Part shown: positions 12,621 to 25,556 of the stretch, piece by piece
Layout of the letters: each line of letters begins with the position of its first letter
Position numbering within the stretch: the first letter of the stretch is position 1
Assembly (NCBI GenBank): GCA_027574665.1
Contig: CM050654.1
Span: 20,652,222 to 20,716,221, forward strand
DNA length: 64,000 bases
Source of the DNA: Rhynochetos jubatus
Taxonomy: Eukaryota; Chordata; Aves; Eurypygiformes; Rhynochetidae
Reading direction: 5' to 3'
Translations under genes and position numbers: made by a program
The notes under the pieces: generated by a model
The model's database searches: none
What the model saw: the letters and a program-made list of their open reading frames with translations, nothing else
Told to the model about the DNA's origin: nothing

Positions 12621-15600
12621 GTAAGAATCCAAAATCTTGAGAACCTTTAGACAACACATCTGAAAGAACTGCAGTTCCTGTAGGGTAAGTAACTGTTCTT
12701 CGGTGCATAATATGTGTTGGGGTAGCACTGGCTTAAGTACTTTCGTGATTCAAATTTTTAAATAATTGGCTTAGAATAATGCATAGGATCACTTGGAAAT
12801 AGAGTGTAGCATTTCTTGCAAGAAAAAGAAAATCCTATAGCTCTCTTTTTAATCATTTTGCTGGTACTACTTAATTATTCACCCCTGTGAGGTCCTGATC
12901 TGAGACTTGTACATGACAGTTGCTTTCCTCAGAAACTTAAAGTAGGAATTAGAGCTATTGAAACTAGATGACAGTCTTTCTTCTGAGCTGACTGACGTTC
13001 ACAGGTACTCAAGGTGACATTCTGTACTGTGTCTTCTGTTACCTTGTAATTTATTACATGATAAAAATGCCTAAATTCACACTTAAGTTTTGGAGGACCA
13101 ATCACAGCAGAAATCATTAGCCTTGTTGAGTTTCCTGGCTGAAAGACTTGTACAGCTGGCCAACTAGTAGGGAGAGTTTAATTTAAATAGTTCAGTTTAG
13201 GAAGTTTAGTTTAGATGGGAATGAACAGGAACAGTGTCTAAGAAATGTGAACTTCTTTATTGAAGCTTCCTCACATCCAGAGATTAAGATAAGATGAGTC
13301 AAGATACTGAGGGAATGTGGGATGCACTGTAGAGAAAACTGACAAGCAAATTAGCAAGAGAAGATGGAAAGGAGGTGGGAATTCACATCTGTTTTATTGG
13401 GAGGGGTAGGAAGGAAAGCATCTATTTGGAAACATAAATGAATAGGCATGACTGATTACAAGACATGGAAACTGCAGACAATCACTTTGTGATGCTGCGA
13501 GGAAATTGCTGTGAAGGTATGTGCAGTGCTGCTGCAAATCTGTTTTCGGTTGAAAGGCCGTATTTCTGCTTTTTATACCAGGAACTTGTAAAGCTTAGCT
13601 GACTAAAATGGCAGGGGGGCTTTCAGAATCTAGAAAAAGCAGCTAAGCTAGAAGCTGGCAGTTTGGAGACAGTTACAGGGAATGCTGGGAGTGCCTTTAC
13701 GTGACATTCTGCAGAGGCAGATATATCAAAAACTTAAAGTGATGGCGTAGTCCTCAAATTAAGTGATTTTGCACTGCATCCTCCTCCCTCTCAGTTTATC
13801 ACTGTTTCTATGGCTGTTGGGTAAACTAACAGCTTTCCTCCTAGATAAAGAAAATGGCATTTTCTAAAGTCCTAGTTGAAACAGACCAAGGTAGAACATG
13901 AAGCTTAACTGATGCATTTGTCTGATACATGGTGAAGTAGGTAAATGTCCTGTATCAGTGGGTAGCAGTAATTCTCTACACCCCATAGTTGAAATGTATG
14001 CAAGAATAGTTTAAGCTGCATTTACATCTGCATAGTTTCCTCCTGTCAGTTTAGTTACTCTGCTCTGAAGCACTTCAAACAAATCTCTTAGTTACTGGGT
14101 TTATTTGCCAAATACACTTAAACTTGCTCTGTATTGTGGCCAGCTCTGGCCTTTCTGCAACTGCGAAATACTACCTTTGGAACAAAACTGTACATCAACA
14201 TCTCCATTTCTATCCTTTAGAGGAAAGCAAAACCTAAAGCAAATTTAGCTCACCAGATACCAAGAAGAACTTGAACAGAATATATGGTTTTCAGAATCTG
14301 TAGGCAGTTTGAGACAGTATCTTTGCCTGAATTTCCCCTTCATACTTCCCTAGTACTAGGTCTTGAACTTGTTAAGAAGAAAGAGAATACAGAAATGGGA
14401 AAGCATGGGAAATAAACAATAGTGAGGAAAATGTAACCTTCACTTTGCCTGTGTTTAACTGCTTGAAAACAACAGTGGCCTCAAATTTACCGGTGTTTGC
14501 ATGAGCTTGTCATGACTTTAGGGATCATGCAAATTTTTTTAGGCCTGGTTTCTTGCAGAGTATATGTAAAACCTAGTATTCTGTCACTTGAGACTGAATT
14601 AGAACGGATCACGTCCAGCAGAACACCAAGGGAGAAGTGCAGAGTGGCTGCATCTGTATGAATTTGCATAATCTCCAGTTCCATTGCATTGGAGAAGGCT
14701 CTTACCTTTTTCTCTTCTCCATGGTTTGCCCTTTTTACTCCTTCATTTTCCTAGTGTTGCCTGAATTACAGTGGCACTCCCTCCTCCTCCCAAAAATAGT
14801 GGTGGATTTTTCCATCATCTCTTGTAATAGTGTGAAACCTACCTGGAGGGCAGCAGCCTCGCTGGCTCTGAGGGCCTTGTTCAGGCAATCAGATTCACTA
14901 TGGGTTTTGATACAATCCACTCTCCGCTATACTATATCCTGGAGACACTAGATAAACATTTAATCTTTTGATTTTTCTTTACATTTTGTTTTATTTAAAT
15001 AATAATCTACATAATTAAGTGTTAAAAAGGCCTGTCTGTAAATTGCTAGTTTACATTGTACTTTCCTGTGTGTCTGGAGTAGAAGATGGTCCTTCCACTA
15101 AGAATAATACTAAAGTCATAGCTACACTTTCTGCCTTACCCAGATAACCAGGAACTGGACAGATTTACACTGTACTACTTTGATTTCATCTTCAGTTTTA
15201 CATTGTTTTAATAATACTAAAAACTATTGCATGTCTATGCAAATAGTTATTTTCTCCAGTATCCTCAGCACTTAGGAGTGCGTTGTCTGTCTCTCTTCTT
15301 TTGTCCAAATAATTTTCTCATTTATGCCTCCACTGTTATAAAAATATTATCCACCTTTGTGTTGCTGCAATAATGGTGGTGATCAGGAGGGACTGGGAAT
15401 AAGAGAAACACTGATGAAATAGTGGAAGGAACTCATGATGAAGGCTTACAAAGTGAAGCAAATCTTGCGTGGGTTGAAGTTAGGAAGTCCTGGATGCTGA
15501 TGTGCAGTAATAGGCGTTCTGGACATGTTTTCATTGTTAGGTATATTAGAGTGTGACTTTGGGGTGTCAATATAACAGGAGAAATCCTGTGTTATATGTA

Positions 15601-18222
15601 ATGTTTGACTTCAATAGTGGTGTTGGGTCTTGAGAGCTCAGATTCATACCCTAATTTGATCCATTCATCTTTGCTGGGATGTGTATATACCTCTTTTGAA
15701 GTAGATGTATGCAGTGCTACTGGATTCAGCTAGTGAGTTTACAGACTTACTGTATGCCACTGTCTAATGTTAGTAAGATCACAATGAAATTATTTTAATA
15801 GTGTTTTATTAACATATTTCAAACAAAGCTAGAATTTATACAATGTATGTTTCGTGGAATATTTGATTGGTAAATGAATTTTGAGTATGGTATGTAACGT
15901 ATCCAGTCCTGAAGAACTGCTTGGAGGCTTGAATTGGCATGTGCTGGCAGCCTTGCCACTTTGCTGTATTTAAATTCCTGTTATGTGCCGAGTTGCCTAA
16001 GAGTAAATCAGGCTTTTGCCTTTTTCTGAAAAGCTGCGTTGAGTGAGCGTATTAGTATAGTTAACGGTATCCAGTTTAAAAGATCAGTTCTATAAACTCT
16101 GTGTGTGTTGCATAGTGTTTTAGTCTTTATTTGTGTAAGATGGATTTTGTATATATCATGCATATATACAGATTATTAGGTATACTAAAATTATTTCATA
16201 GACGAGTCTAAGAAAATGACTTTATTTCGTAGGAAAGGTAGTTTGGTGGCTAATGCAGAAGACTAGAAATCACCACAGAGGTTTTCTGGGTCTTCACATG
16301 AAAGATGCTTGGTATGCTGTTGTCTGAAGTTGTGAACTTCTTACGGTAGCAGAGGAGTTCAGCGTGCAGCTGGCTTTGGGCGAGCCTAGCACAGTTCCAC
16401 TGGATGTTACCACATGTGTAAGGAGTCAGCAGAAGCGAGTGTGCTAGCTCCTGGATTCCCACAGCTCAATGCCTGTCCTGTTCGGGCAAATGTAATTTCT
16501 AGCATTGACTTTTGCAGCCACACCAGATAAATATGCTATACTCCCCTGTTTCTGACCTGGAATTCTCTTCCCAGTGCAGTGGTTTCCTAGAGAATTGTTT
16601 CAACTTTAGTTACATCAGTGATGTAGTTTACAGCACGGTCCCACAAATGGTTATACATGTGTAAGTAAAAGGAAGGCCAGCTGTGGTGCTGGGAAAGACT
16701 GGACTGAGACTTTGTTAGCACTGAGCAAATTCTTGGGTGTAGCTACGTCCTTTGTCTCTAAACAGATGAATGCTGGAGGTGATTCAGAAGGTAGACCAGG
16801 TAACTATGACTCTTTACATGTTTTGCCATTAATTTCTTTCCTGATCCCTACTGGGACAGAATGCTGTTCGTGAGCTGACCCAGCACAGTTTTTCTTAGCT
16901 TTATCATGCAATCTGAGCAGCCTTGTCTTCATTACACAGATGACGGCTGTTGCGCTGACACACGGAGTTTAGAGTGGCCATAGCGCTCAGTTAAGGTTTC
17001 AGTGTATGAGTGGGGTTTGAGTTAAGGATAAAAATCTACATGATAACCGAGTTTGTTCGGCAAGAGAAAGCAGTCTCCTAAATACATCTAGAAAGACACA
17101 CAGCTTTCAGTGGGAAGCTTGAACAAAAGAAAAAAATTAAAATAAAAAGTTGATGGTTTGCTTAGCAGTTTGTGCTAGTGGCTCATCATTTTCATTGAAG
17201 AAGATGCAAAGTAAACTACTCTGCTGAACCGAAGAAGGGGTTGGGCTTCAGCTTTCTAAAATGATGTATAGAAGCTGTCTTTTTTTGAAATCCAGATTGG
17301 CTTTCAGCTCACTGGGAATCCAGAATAGTGTCTGAGGGGGAGAAATGTTCCCATTAAAATGTAAATCTGTTAAAATAGTTGTTGTTTCACAGTGTACTGT
17401 TGTCATGTGGCTGTTGTTAGTTCTTGGATTAGATTGAATGCTCTGTAGGGAGAGGGTACACATACTTGCAAACGTCCATCCTGTGAGGATAACTTAGGAG
17501 GCTTTTCTGCATCCATGAAACTGCAAAGACCTGTTTTGATTACTAGCTCATCAGAAACGTGGTTTGTGTGTTGCTTTCTTCTCTCTAACGTTCTTCCCTA
17601 AATATTTTCTTTATGTATAGTGGAAAAAGCATGAATTTGAAGTGAGGGAGGGGGAAGTGGAACAAAGGTGTGAATCTTTGGTTTTGTTTTCCTTAGATAT
17701 CTTGGTCTTTCTTAGGTCAAAACATTTTATTTTATTATTTTCTCCTATTACTTTGTTTATCACTGTGCATAGTGAAAACTTCTGAAGACCACTGAGAAAG
17801 GTTGCTTATACTACCTGTCCTGCTAAACGAGAAATCCTGTGGACGCATAAATGGCGCTCAGGATCATTTGAAACATGCGTTCACGTTTTTTTTCAACTTC
17901 TGTTCAACCTCTTGCTCCTCAGTTTTTCCCAAGTTTCAGGCAAGCAGAATCCTCTTGGTGACAGCATTCCCTACCAAGAACAGTTCAAATTTAAACTTTA
18001 ATACTTCGTTATAGCTTGTCTTCAACTTTGAAATGTATAGTAAGATAAACTTTTAAAATACGTTGTGGGTTAGAAGGGCGCAGAAGCAATGTCAGTATGC
18101 ACTAAAGGATGTTGACTTTTGACTGACATAGTGCTCTCAACAGTAAAAAGATTTGATCATTATGGTTTCCTTCTCTCTATTTAATGGGCTGCTTATGGAT
18201 CTGTGTTTGTTCTTTTCCTCAG

Positions 18223-18415
18223 ATATTAGGATTAAAGAAGAGGAGCCTGATCCAGAAGAGTGGCAGCTCAGTGGTGATTCTACACTGAATACCAATGATC
18301 TAACACATTTGAGAGTACAGGTGGTAGATGAGGAAGGGGACCAACCACATCAAGAGGGAAAAAGGCTGCGACGAGTAGCTTGCACATGTCCCAACTGTAA
18401 AGAAGGTGGTGGAAG
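18223..18415 (+). CDS. SP3: SP3 exon: SUMO-acceptor inhibitory motif and buttonhead box
   Basis: This 193-nt exon follows tcttttcctcag and opens with AT, completing Asp with the G from 6112, to read D-I-R-I-K-E-E-E-P-D-P-E-E-W. The IKEE at 18231-18242 is the psi-K-x-E sumoylation site of the Sp3 inhibitory domain; SUMO attachment to this Lys is known to silence Sp3. The IKEEEPDPEEW block is characteristic of Sp3 and absent from Sp4, which settles the paralogue. Downstream come an acidic linker, KRLRRVA, and the buttonhead box CTCPNC (about 18380-18398), a mark of Sp as opposed to KLF factors. The exon ends GGA AG|gtatgt in phase 2, a good donor. The frame reads through into the intron for about ten codons to a stop at 18447-18449, which is not part of the protein. 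Confidence 0.97.
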
Positions 18416-21400
18416 GTATGTAACGTTCGGTGTCATAGAATGCATGTAATGATGAAAACGAATGAGGGAAAAAGGCAGCCTTAGTTAACAGCAGTGGTCT
18501 GCAGTGAGAGAAAACTAGAGCCTTATGCAATAACGGACTGCCACCTCTATTTCTGGGTCTGCAAATGGATGTGCAGATTATTCTATCCTCTCTGAGTTAC
18601 TCCATTGAGATTAATTGGAAAAATCTGGAGTTAGATGCCACCTAGTACAAGTGAGGGGGATAGAACATTGCCCTAAAAAATATGAAAATGAAATATTTTG
18701 GAATATGCACATCTGATTGGCTTCCTATCATATGTCAAGGACTTGATTAAATCCTGTGTTCCTGCATTTCCTCACTGATTGAGCAGTTTTTTTCCACAGT
18801 TTGATTGCTTTAGAGTGTTACAAAAATACAGTTATCCTGGTTTTCTTATTTGCTAATTTCCTAAGAAAAGCAAGGTTTGTATAATAACTCTGAATACCAG
18901 ATTTTGAATTGATGCTTGTTTTGAGTCAAAGTTAGTGGAGATATGACTAACAAAGAGGTACTAAGTTCCAATTTGTATGATACTTCAGGAAGCCGTATTT
19001 TATTTTCTGCATATGATGCGAGTGTTCTTCAGCGTTTTGTCATTATAAAGATTTTATTCTATTCTAAAACACTTCCTTTTAAACATTGTAATTATGGATA
19101 CAAGAGAGGAATTGGGGATAATAGGTTGCCTTTTACGAGTGAAAATATTTAGGTGTGTTTGTTCTTGATATAAGTGTGCAGCAGCTTCTTTCCAGTACAC
19201 TAAAATTTATCCATTTTTATAATAGCTTCTTCTGTAAAATGGGAGTCTTATTTATGCGAGAACTATAGCATCAGTTACTGATTCCTCTTTCAAGAACCTG
19301 TCAGTGTCCTATGGCTCTAAGAGTTCTAATAGTACTGAATGAATATGTCTATTGTCAACTCTCTTGTGGGTTTTTGCTGTGTATTCTAGATACCTTCTTT
19401 GCAGGCACGGAGAGGTAATATCTTAGGCAGCCATGCCAAGTAAACATTAAGTGTTTAAGACAAAAACACTTTCATACATTTACATCACAAATTAAACTAG
19501 CGATAATATCTACAATTAAGGTTATGTAGCATCGTTGACCATCAGCTTCCTCTTGTTAAATTGCTCTGTGTAGTTCACTGAAACCTGGCACAGACATCTC
19601 TAAGTTCTTGGTGAACCTTGGCTCTGCCATGAAGATCTGCCCAAAGTATAACCTGGGTTGAGATTTGCTTCAGTCTGAAACACTGAAAAAGTGATTTGCT
19701 CTGCCCATACCCTGGGGAAACAGAGATCTCACACATTGCATCTTCCTTGTGCTCTATTCCAAACGACAGTGGCCTTAATTTAGAGACATCTTTAAAATCC
19801 TCTTCTCCTAACTGGAGTTGCTATAACACCAAATTTTGAAGCTGAAGTCCAAGAGAGAATCTTTTTGAGGGGTGGTTTTGATGAGGTCCGGAGAAAGGTG
19901 TAGTCTGACTGAAACTCAGATAAGGGAATTGGGAAGGAGTTGAGGGAAGAGGTAGGACAAAGTTTAGGTAGGTGAGAGTCTGAAATCCACTGTGGAGGAA
20001 GGACTGGACACATCAAATGCACAAAGTAATTGGGAAAAGTAGGACAGGAAGTCAGGATGTGAGAAGAATTAGGACTGGAATAGAATCAGGGTAATGAAGA
20101 AGACAACAGTGGGGAAACAGAGAAAGAGTGAAAGTGCCTACAGTTGCTAGAGCAACTTTCCCACCAGAATGTAGAATTCCCTCAGAGTCTAGCAAAACGG
20201 ACTAAGCCACTTGAAAGAATGTATTTCTTCTCCCTCTGATACACGCCGGTCATGTTCCATAGCTGCTACAGTTACGTATCTCTAGGGCTGTAAATTCTGA
20301 GTTTTGATTTGTCTTTCACTCTGTGGGTGACTCCTGGTGTTTCAGATCACAGCACATTTACCTTTATGAATTTCTTCAGATAATATTCACAACTCTTAAA
20401 ATGATGCTAAGGTTGCAAAATGGAAAACTTGGAAGTTGGCAAATGCCAAAGGTAAGATGTCCCGGGCAACTTTAATCCCTTGTGCATCTGCATTATCATT
20501 TGGTTTCTAATCACACGACCGCATACTGTTTGTTTTTGTATGACCCCAGTGCCATTCAGTGGATGGGATGGATGATGCACTGGGAGTGAATCAGAGCTGG
20601 GTGATGATTGGCACCTGTTTCACTTACTGCAGAAATTGGAAGGCATTTAGGGAATGAGGAAAAGGTAGTACGTGGCTTTACATATGCAAACCATCATAAT
20701 TTCATCTTTTGTGTAGCCTCTGTTTTCTGGATGCAAAGGGGAGTTGCGGCATTCTTTCTGTTTCTTGTTTTTGGTTATTGTTGGGGGTTTTTTGACTCTC
20801 GATACAGAATTAGGCTACATTGCAGTCTTCAAAGGATTTCTATTTGTACCAGTCCTGTGAGGTAGGAAGCCACTTTTATCTTTACCTTAATTGGTGGGAA
20901 GTAAGGTAGGAAAAGAAGAGGGTGATGTATTAGATATGTAAATAAAAATTTCATAGCCTCAAACTTATATAGTAAATGGGAGATAAGCATGTGGAGAGAG
21001 TACCCCAAAAGATGACTGATCCCAAACAGACTGCATTAGGCTTCTAGTTAGGGTGTCTGAAGTGGAAAGTTCACCCTCCTCTCAGTTGCATTTGGAATTA
21101 CACTGAGATGTAACTACTACTGTCTGGATCTATAGGGGAGCAGTGCTTCTGAGTACCACTTCAGGTACATAACTCTAAAATACACATTCCTAAAATAACT
21201 AACAAGTGTATGCTTTACCCTTGAGATACTTGATGTTCCTCCTGGAAGTGCTGCTGGACTGGAAGTCCAGTTTCTCAGTGGATGAAGGAGACTCATGCTG
21301 AAACCATTGCATTCTGCATGGTTACTGAGGAACATGACTTCCAGTCCTTATAAAGCTAAAATGTATATAAAAATACTTAAATACTAATTGATTTGAAGAC

Positions 21401-23606
21401 TCCAGACGAGGATGAGGCCTGCATCATATCCTTTTACTCAGTGGTGATGGTTATTGACCAGTGCAACAAGAAAGGCCTCTTAGCATCACCTGTTAGGACA
21501 TGGTGCCAGTCAGTTTAGAGCACACGTGAAGCAAACATATGAAGCTGCATAGAATAAATACACTTAGTTACTCATTCACAGTAGTCTCGCGGATTTCCTT
21601 CTGTGAATCTGTAACTTTCCCTCACTTCGAACTTCAGTCTGGTAAGGAATTCTGTCCCTGGTTAGGTGCTTAGAACTAGGTATGCTACACCACCTACGCA
21701 GTCAGCTGACCATGAGTCGAACCTTGGTTTCCTTCAGTCTAGACTGAAAGTGCAATTAAGCAACTTCAAATGATTGATTTAAGAATCTTAAAATTATTCT
21801 AAGGGAATTTTGATGTGATTTCATGTCATTTGTGTCACACTTATGCACTGTATTATGCAAAGTTACAAAATATTTGTACTGATTATTGTGGAGAGGGTAT
21901 ACAAATATAAATATATTTCTGTGTACAGAAATACATTCTCAAATGCAGAAATACATTAGATTGGTAAGCAGAATCTCTCCTGTTACTGTATCCGTAGGCT
22001 CATATGAGTCTGCTGCTACCACAACAGGGTCAAAAGCCTTCTGGACTTTCTACTCCTACTGCCATTGAGTTTATTCTGAAGCCAAAACCTACATTGTCAT
22101 GACAAATAATTAGTATGCAAAAGGGGTTGCTTTGTCTCAAGATACAAAATAACTAATGAAGCACTGTGAAGATCGCTCTATATTGAGACTTCCTAGAGAC
22201 ATTATCTAGGACTTGATTGGATTTTATCTCCTTTTCTGGAGCATTTGGAATGTTTCAGGTGCATATGGCTTGGGTTGGAATTCCCTTCAGATGCTCTGAG
22301 TTTTTAGAGTGAGTTAATTTCTGTGCCTGTTAGAAATGCTTGCTCCAAGTGCCAGCTCCTTAAAGCGTATATCCATTTTACCCTGAACCCTCATTGGATG
22401 TAAAACAGAATTGTTCTGAATGCAGGGATGAGAATCTAGGTCTAATAGTTGCTTGGCAAATCCTTCAGCCACTGGACTGTTAAGCAGAAGTTGAGCACCA
22501 ATTTAAGGAGAAAAATTGCTCTGGGGAGGCAAGTGAAAACTGTATAATCAGTCATGGAGGATGGAGTGCCCAAGACTGTGATTTCAGGATCCACATAAAC
22601 TGTTCTAAGTTAACATTGCTGATGAATAAGGTGGCCTGATGCTTGGCTGCATTTTCCAATCTCCTCCCTTGTACCAGCATTTACCATTCATATTGCTGTG
22701 TTGTCAGCCAGATCTATTCCCTGGAGTGCCCCTTTCAGCAGCAGCAAACACTTAAATTGGCTAAAATCAATCATGGTGCCCTGCACTGGCCAGACTGATC
22801 TCTTTCTCTGGGTCTTCAAGGCTCTTATCTCTCTCTGGTGATTTTATTAAAAAAAAAAATAAAAAAAAATCAGGCTTTTGTGTTAGGTGCTTCCTCTGAA
22901 TCAATCACCTACCATTTCAGCGAGGCAGCATCTTAAAATAGGCATCAGGCTCAGTAGGCTGGATTATATGATCTGTGATTTTATTTATTTATTTTTCCTG
23001 AAATACTAAAGAATTAATTTGAGTGTCAGCAAGATCAGCTGTTTCACTGCCTCTCCTTTTAGTGGAAATACTCAGGTTGGTGTGCTGCTCCTCCAACTCC
23101 AACTGCTTCTCAGGTTTCCCCAAGATGCCAAAAGTCCCATCTGTTCTCTTCCCAGTTGCCAAAATCTCCAGTTTCCATTTTGGCAATTGCAGTCAGTTGT
23201 TTTGTTCTTTGCCAAAATTGTCTTTGGTATGGTAAAAACTGAAACTGGGAGAAATTTAAAGTACGATCCCATCAGCACTGGAGTAGTACAGGCTGCTGTA
23301 ATGACTGCATTTCCAACCTCACGTACATGTACGCTTGCTAAAGATGACACCTCTGTCATCTAAATTTCACATGCTGTTGAATTTATAGTTTGTTGTAGAA
23401 TCAGGTTAGCGTTACAGAATTTAGTTCCGGCTTCTTATGGAGTGTACTGGGCTCTGACTGTATTTGAAACAAAAATGGGAAGCTGCTCGGGTTTGTTTGC
23501 AGATCTATGGGCGTGTGTAACCCCACTTATGTGTGTGACCAGTATTTTGGAGCAATATATTACAGTGAGTAACTTCTCTAATTTTTTTTTTTTTTTTTTG
23601 TAACAG
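18416..23606 (+). other. SP3: SP3 intron between BTD and zinc-finger exons
   Basis: This 5.2-kb intron has donor gtatgt and acceptor taacag. It is AT-rich, with an A-rich patch at about 22849-22869 and a pure T18 polypyrimidine tract at 23582-23599 immediately before the acceptor. I see no other gene or recognisable repeat. Confidence 0.9.
23582..23599 (+). promoter_or_regulatory. SP3: Homopolymeric T18 polypyrimidine tract of zinc-finger exon
   Basis: Eighteen consecutive T residues stand seven bases before the SP3 acceptor AG (23605-23606) and form nearly the whole polypyrimidine tract. Pure T-runs of this size vary in length, so they can alter splice efficiency. Confidence 0.85.
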
Positions 23607-23803
23607 AGGCTCCAACTTGGGAAAAAAGAAGCAACACATTTGTCACATACCAGGGTGTGGCAAAGTGTATGGGAAAACCTCACATTTGAGAGCTCATCTC
23701 CGCTGGCATTCTGGAGAGCGCCCATTTGTTTGTACTTGGATGTTCTGTGGCAAAAGGTTCACTCGCAGTGATGAGCTTCAGCGACACCGAAGAACACACA
23801 CAG
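23607..23803 (+). CDS. SP3: SP3 exon: C2H2 zinc fingers 1 and 2
   Basis: This 197-nt exon opens with A, completing AGA (Arg) after AG from 18415, and continues [11 protein letters not shown]. Finger 1 is C-x4-C-x12-H-x3-H ([20 protein letters not shown], then RWH) with the K-H-A style recognition residues typical of Sp factors. The conserved HSGERPF linker follows. Finger 2 is [20 protein letters not shown], then RTH, again C-x4-C-x12-H-x3-H, with the RSDELQR helix that contacts the GC box. As I recall human Sp3, Asn replaces Thr after the first Cys; Sp1 has Thr there, so this is not alarming. The exon ends ACA CAC ACA G|gttatt in phase 1, a weak donor past GT. The open frame continues into the intron to 23838, which is not Sp3. 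Confidence 0.98.
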
Positions 23804-23856
23804 GTTATTCAGTCTTTGATTCTGCTGTATTTAACTAAAGGAGTGCGTGGGGAGGG

Positions 23857-23895
23857 CTTAGATAAATAACTTAGATAAATAACTTAGATAAATAA
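23857..23895. repeat. 13-bp tandem repeat, three copies
   Basis: The unit cttagataaataa is repeated three times without mismatch at 23857-23869, 23870-23882 and 23883-23895, just 54 bases after the zinc-finger exon donor. A minisatellite this close to a weak donor could be length-variable. Confidence 0.9.
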
Positions 23896-24734
23896 CTTTT
23901 AAGAGGAGAACAGATCTTTGTGTTGGATTGATTTTAATGTAGTTGACTTTTCTCAAATCAGCTAATAATTAGAGCTGTGTATACACTTTGATTTCTTTAT
24001 TAGGTCTCAGGAAAATAACCAGCTACCTTTTTTGATTCAGAACTGACATTTAAGCTAATACTTAATAGAGCTTAATCAGAGTACTTTGATTCAGGTTCAT
24101 CAATGCATTTCATTTATTTGAATCGGCTAGAACTGTTTTTCCAGCTTAAAACTTTAATATTTTCTCTAATTTTAACAAAGAAAAGGAGAGGGCTAGATGT
24201 CCAAGAGGTTAGATGTCATTCACAAGATCAAGGAAGAGCATGTGATGGTGCATCATTGTGCATCTTCTAGTTTCATGATTAGACCACCCATTAGGGAATC
24301 CAGGTTCACATTTCTCCTTTTGTCTAATAGAAAGAAATTAGTCTAGATCTTCCACCTTTTCAAGGAGGAGTTTGTTTCAAATCTGTGGTCTGTATTACCT
24401 ATTTTCCTACAAATGGAACCCATAATTTCATTCTAGAATGTTCACACTACAGGACGCTTACCTTTTAAAGTTAGCCTATTTGAAAAACCCAGTGGTGATA
24501 GATAAATAATTGATGTGCTTATCAGCGTTTACATTGCTTAGAAAACTGTCTTTGCAATGTCTGTGAAAGATGTTTGGTACCCAACGGTGTGCTTTTGTTA
24601 GACACGCTGGGTGCTTGAACCCGAGCTGGGAAATTACGGTCGGTCTGTCCGGACAGCCAGATGGGTTTGAAAAACAGAAGAGGCCATTTGAGTGATCCAG
24701 CTCAGACACTGATCAACAGGATTGAGTCCACTAA

Positions 24735-25199
24735 AGGGTGACCCATGTGATCAGGAAGCTGGAGCATTTTCCTTATGGGGAGAGGCTGTAGGAACTGGGC
24801 TTACTCGGCAGCACAGAAGAGTAGAGGTTGGGGGGGAGCTTAGTAGCAACCTTCTAGGACCTGCAAGGCCACCACTAAGAAGACAAAGACGGACTTTTCA
24901 CGTGGTGGTGCATTGGTGGGATGATCAGAGACAGCAGACGTATGTTGAAAGAAGGGAGGTTCAGACCAGGTGTAAATAAAAACTTTCTCACTGTGAGGAC
25001 AGCCAGGCACTGGAACAGGATGCCCACATGCACTCTCCATCCTTAAAAGTTTTCAAGATCAAACTGGATAAATTCCTGAGCAACCAGGTCTGACCTCATA
25101 GCTGACCCTGCTTAGAGAGGGATCACACTGGAGACATCCAGAGTCCCTTCAAACCTGGATTACCCTATGTTCTTGTCTGTCAGTCTCGTATGATTCTGC
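24735..25199 (+). mobile_element. CR1 non-LTR retrotransposon, degraded 3' end
   Basis: The sequence follows the CR1 3' region in order: a block like 'gatcaggaagctggagcat' (24751-24769), 'gagaggctgtaggaactggg' (24780-24799), a block resembling 'aactttctcactgtgaggac' (24980-24999), the hallmark 'ggcactggaacagg' (25006-25019), and the terminal 'gtcccttcaaacctggatta' (25143-25162), with a remnant of the ATTCTATG tail near 25190. It is 5'-truncated, has no open reading frame and lies sense to SP3. CR1 is the dominant LINE of birds and is also found in other reptiles, which supports the sauropsid assignment. Edges are approximate. Confidence 0.8.
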
Positions 25200-25556
25200 A
25201 GGAACTCCTGTGGCCTTCCCTGTACATCATTTGGCAGGTTTTGTTCTCCTCTTAAGTTACTTATTGGTAATAATTGCAGTGAACCTTAGCAGCCTGAGGA
25301 TATGAGATGGCAGTATTCTTCAGCTTGCCTGAAAGACTTCCCCAATCTCAGTGCGGCACAGAAAAGTAAACCAGTTCTTTTAAAGTATTTGTATGGGTGT
25401 CTAGAAATTTAACACAAGTTTATCATGTTGAATTGCTTTTCAGGATAAATGCTATTAGAATTCTGACTCCTAAAGGCAGTGAGTTATCTCACTTTCTGGT
25501 GTCCATGTGATATTTTTAAGGTTCTTGAAAACATTTTTTTTTATCTTCTGTGACAG

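Larger units (their letters stand above)
6113..18222 (+). other. SP3: SP3 intron between activation-domain and SUMO/BTD exons
   Basis: This 12.1-kb intron runs from gtattt (weak at the +4 to +6 donor positions) to ttcctcag. It is AT-rich. I recognise no exon, RNA gene or intact transposon in it. Contents worth noting are an AATAAA hexamer at 6847-6852 soon after the donor, a T-rich/(TTTG)n tract at 7359-7396, and two perfect palindromes at 12601-12620 and 12666-12677. The longest antisense open frame (7175-7708) has no family resemblance. Confidence 0.9.
23804..25556 (+). other. SP3: SP3 last intron, carrying a CR1 fragment
   Basis: This 1.75-kb intron separates finger 2 from finger 3. The donor is gttatt and the acceptor is cttctgtgacag. 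It holds a 13-bp triplicated repeat at 23857-23895 and a degraded CR1 LINE 3' end at about 24735-25199. Confidence 0.9.
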
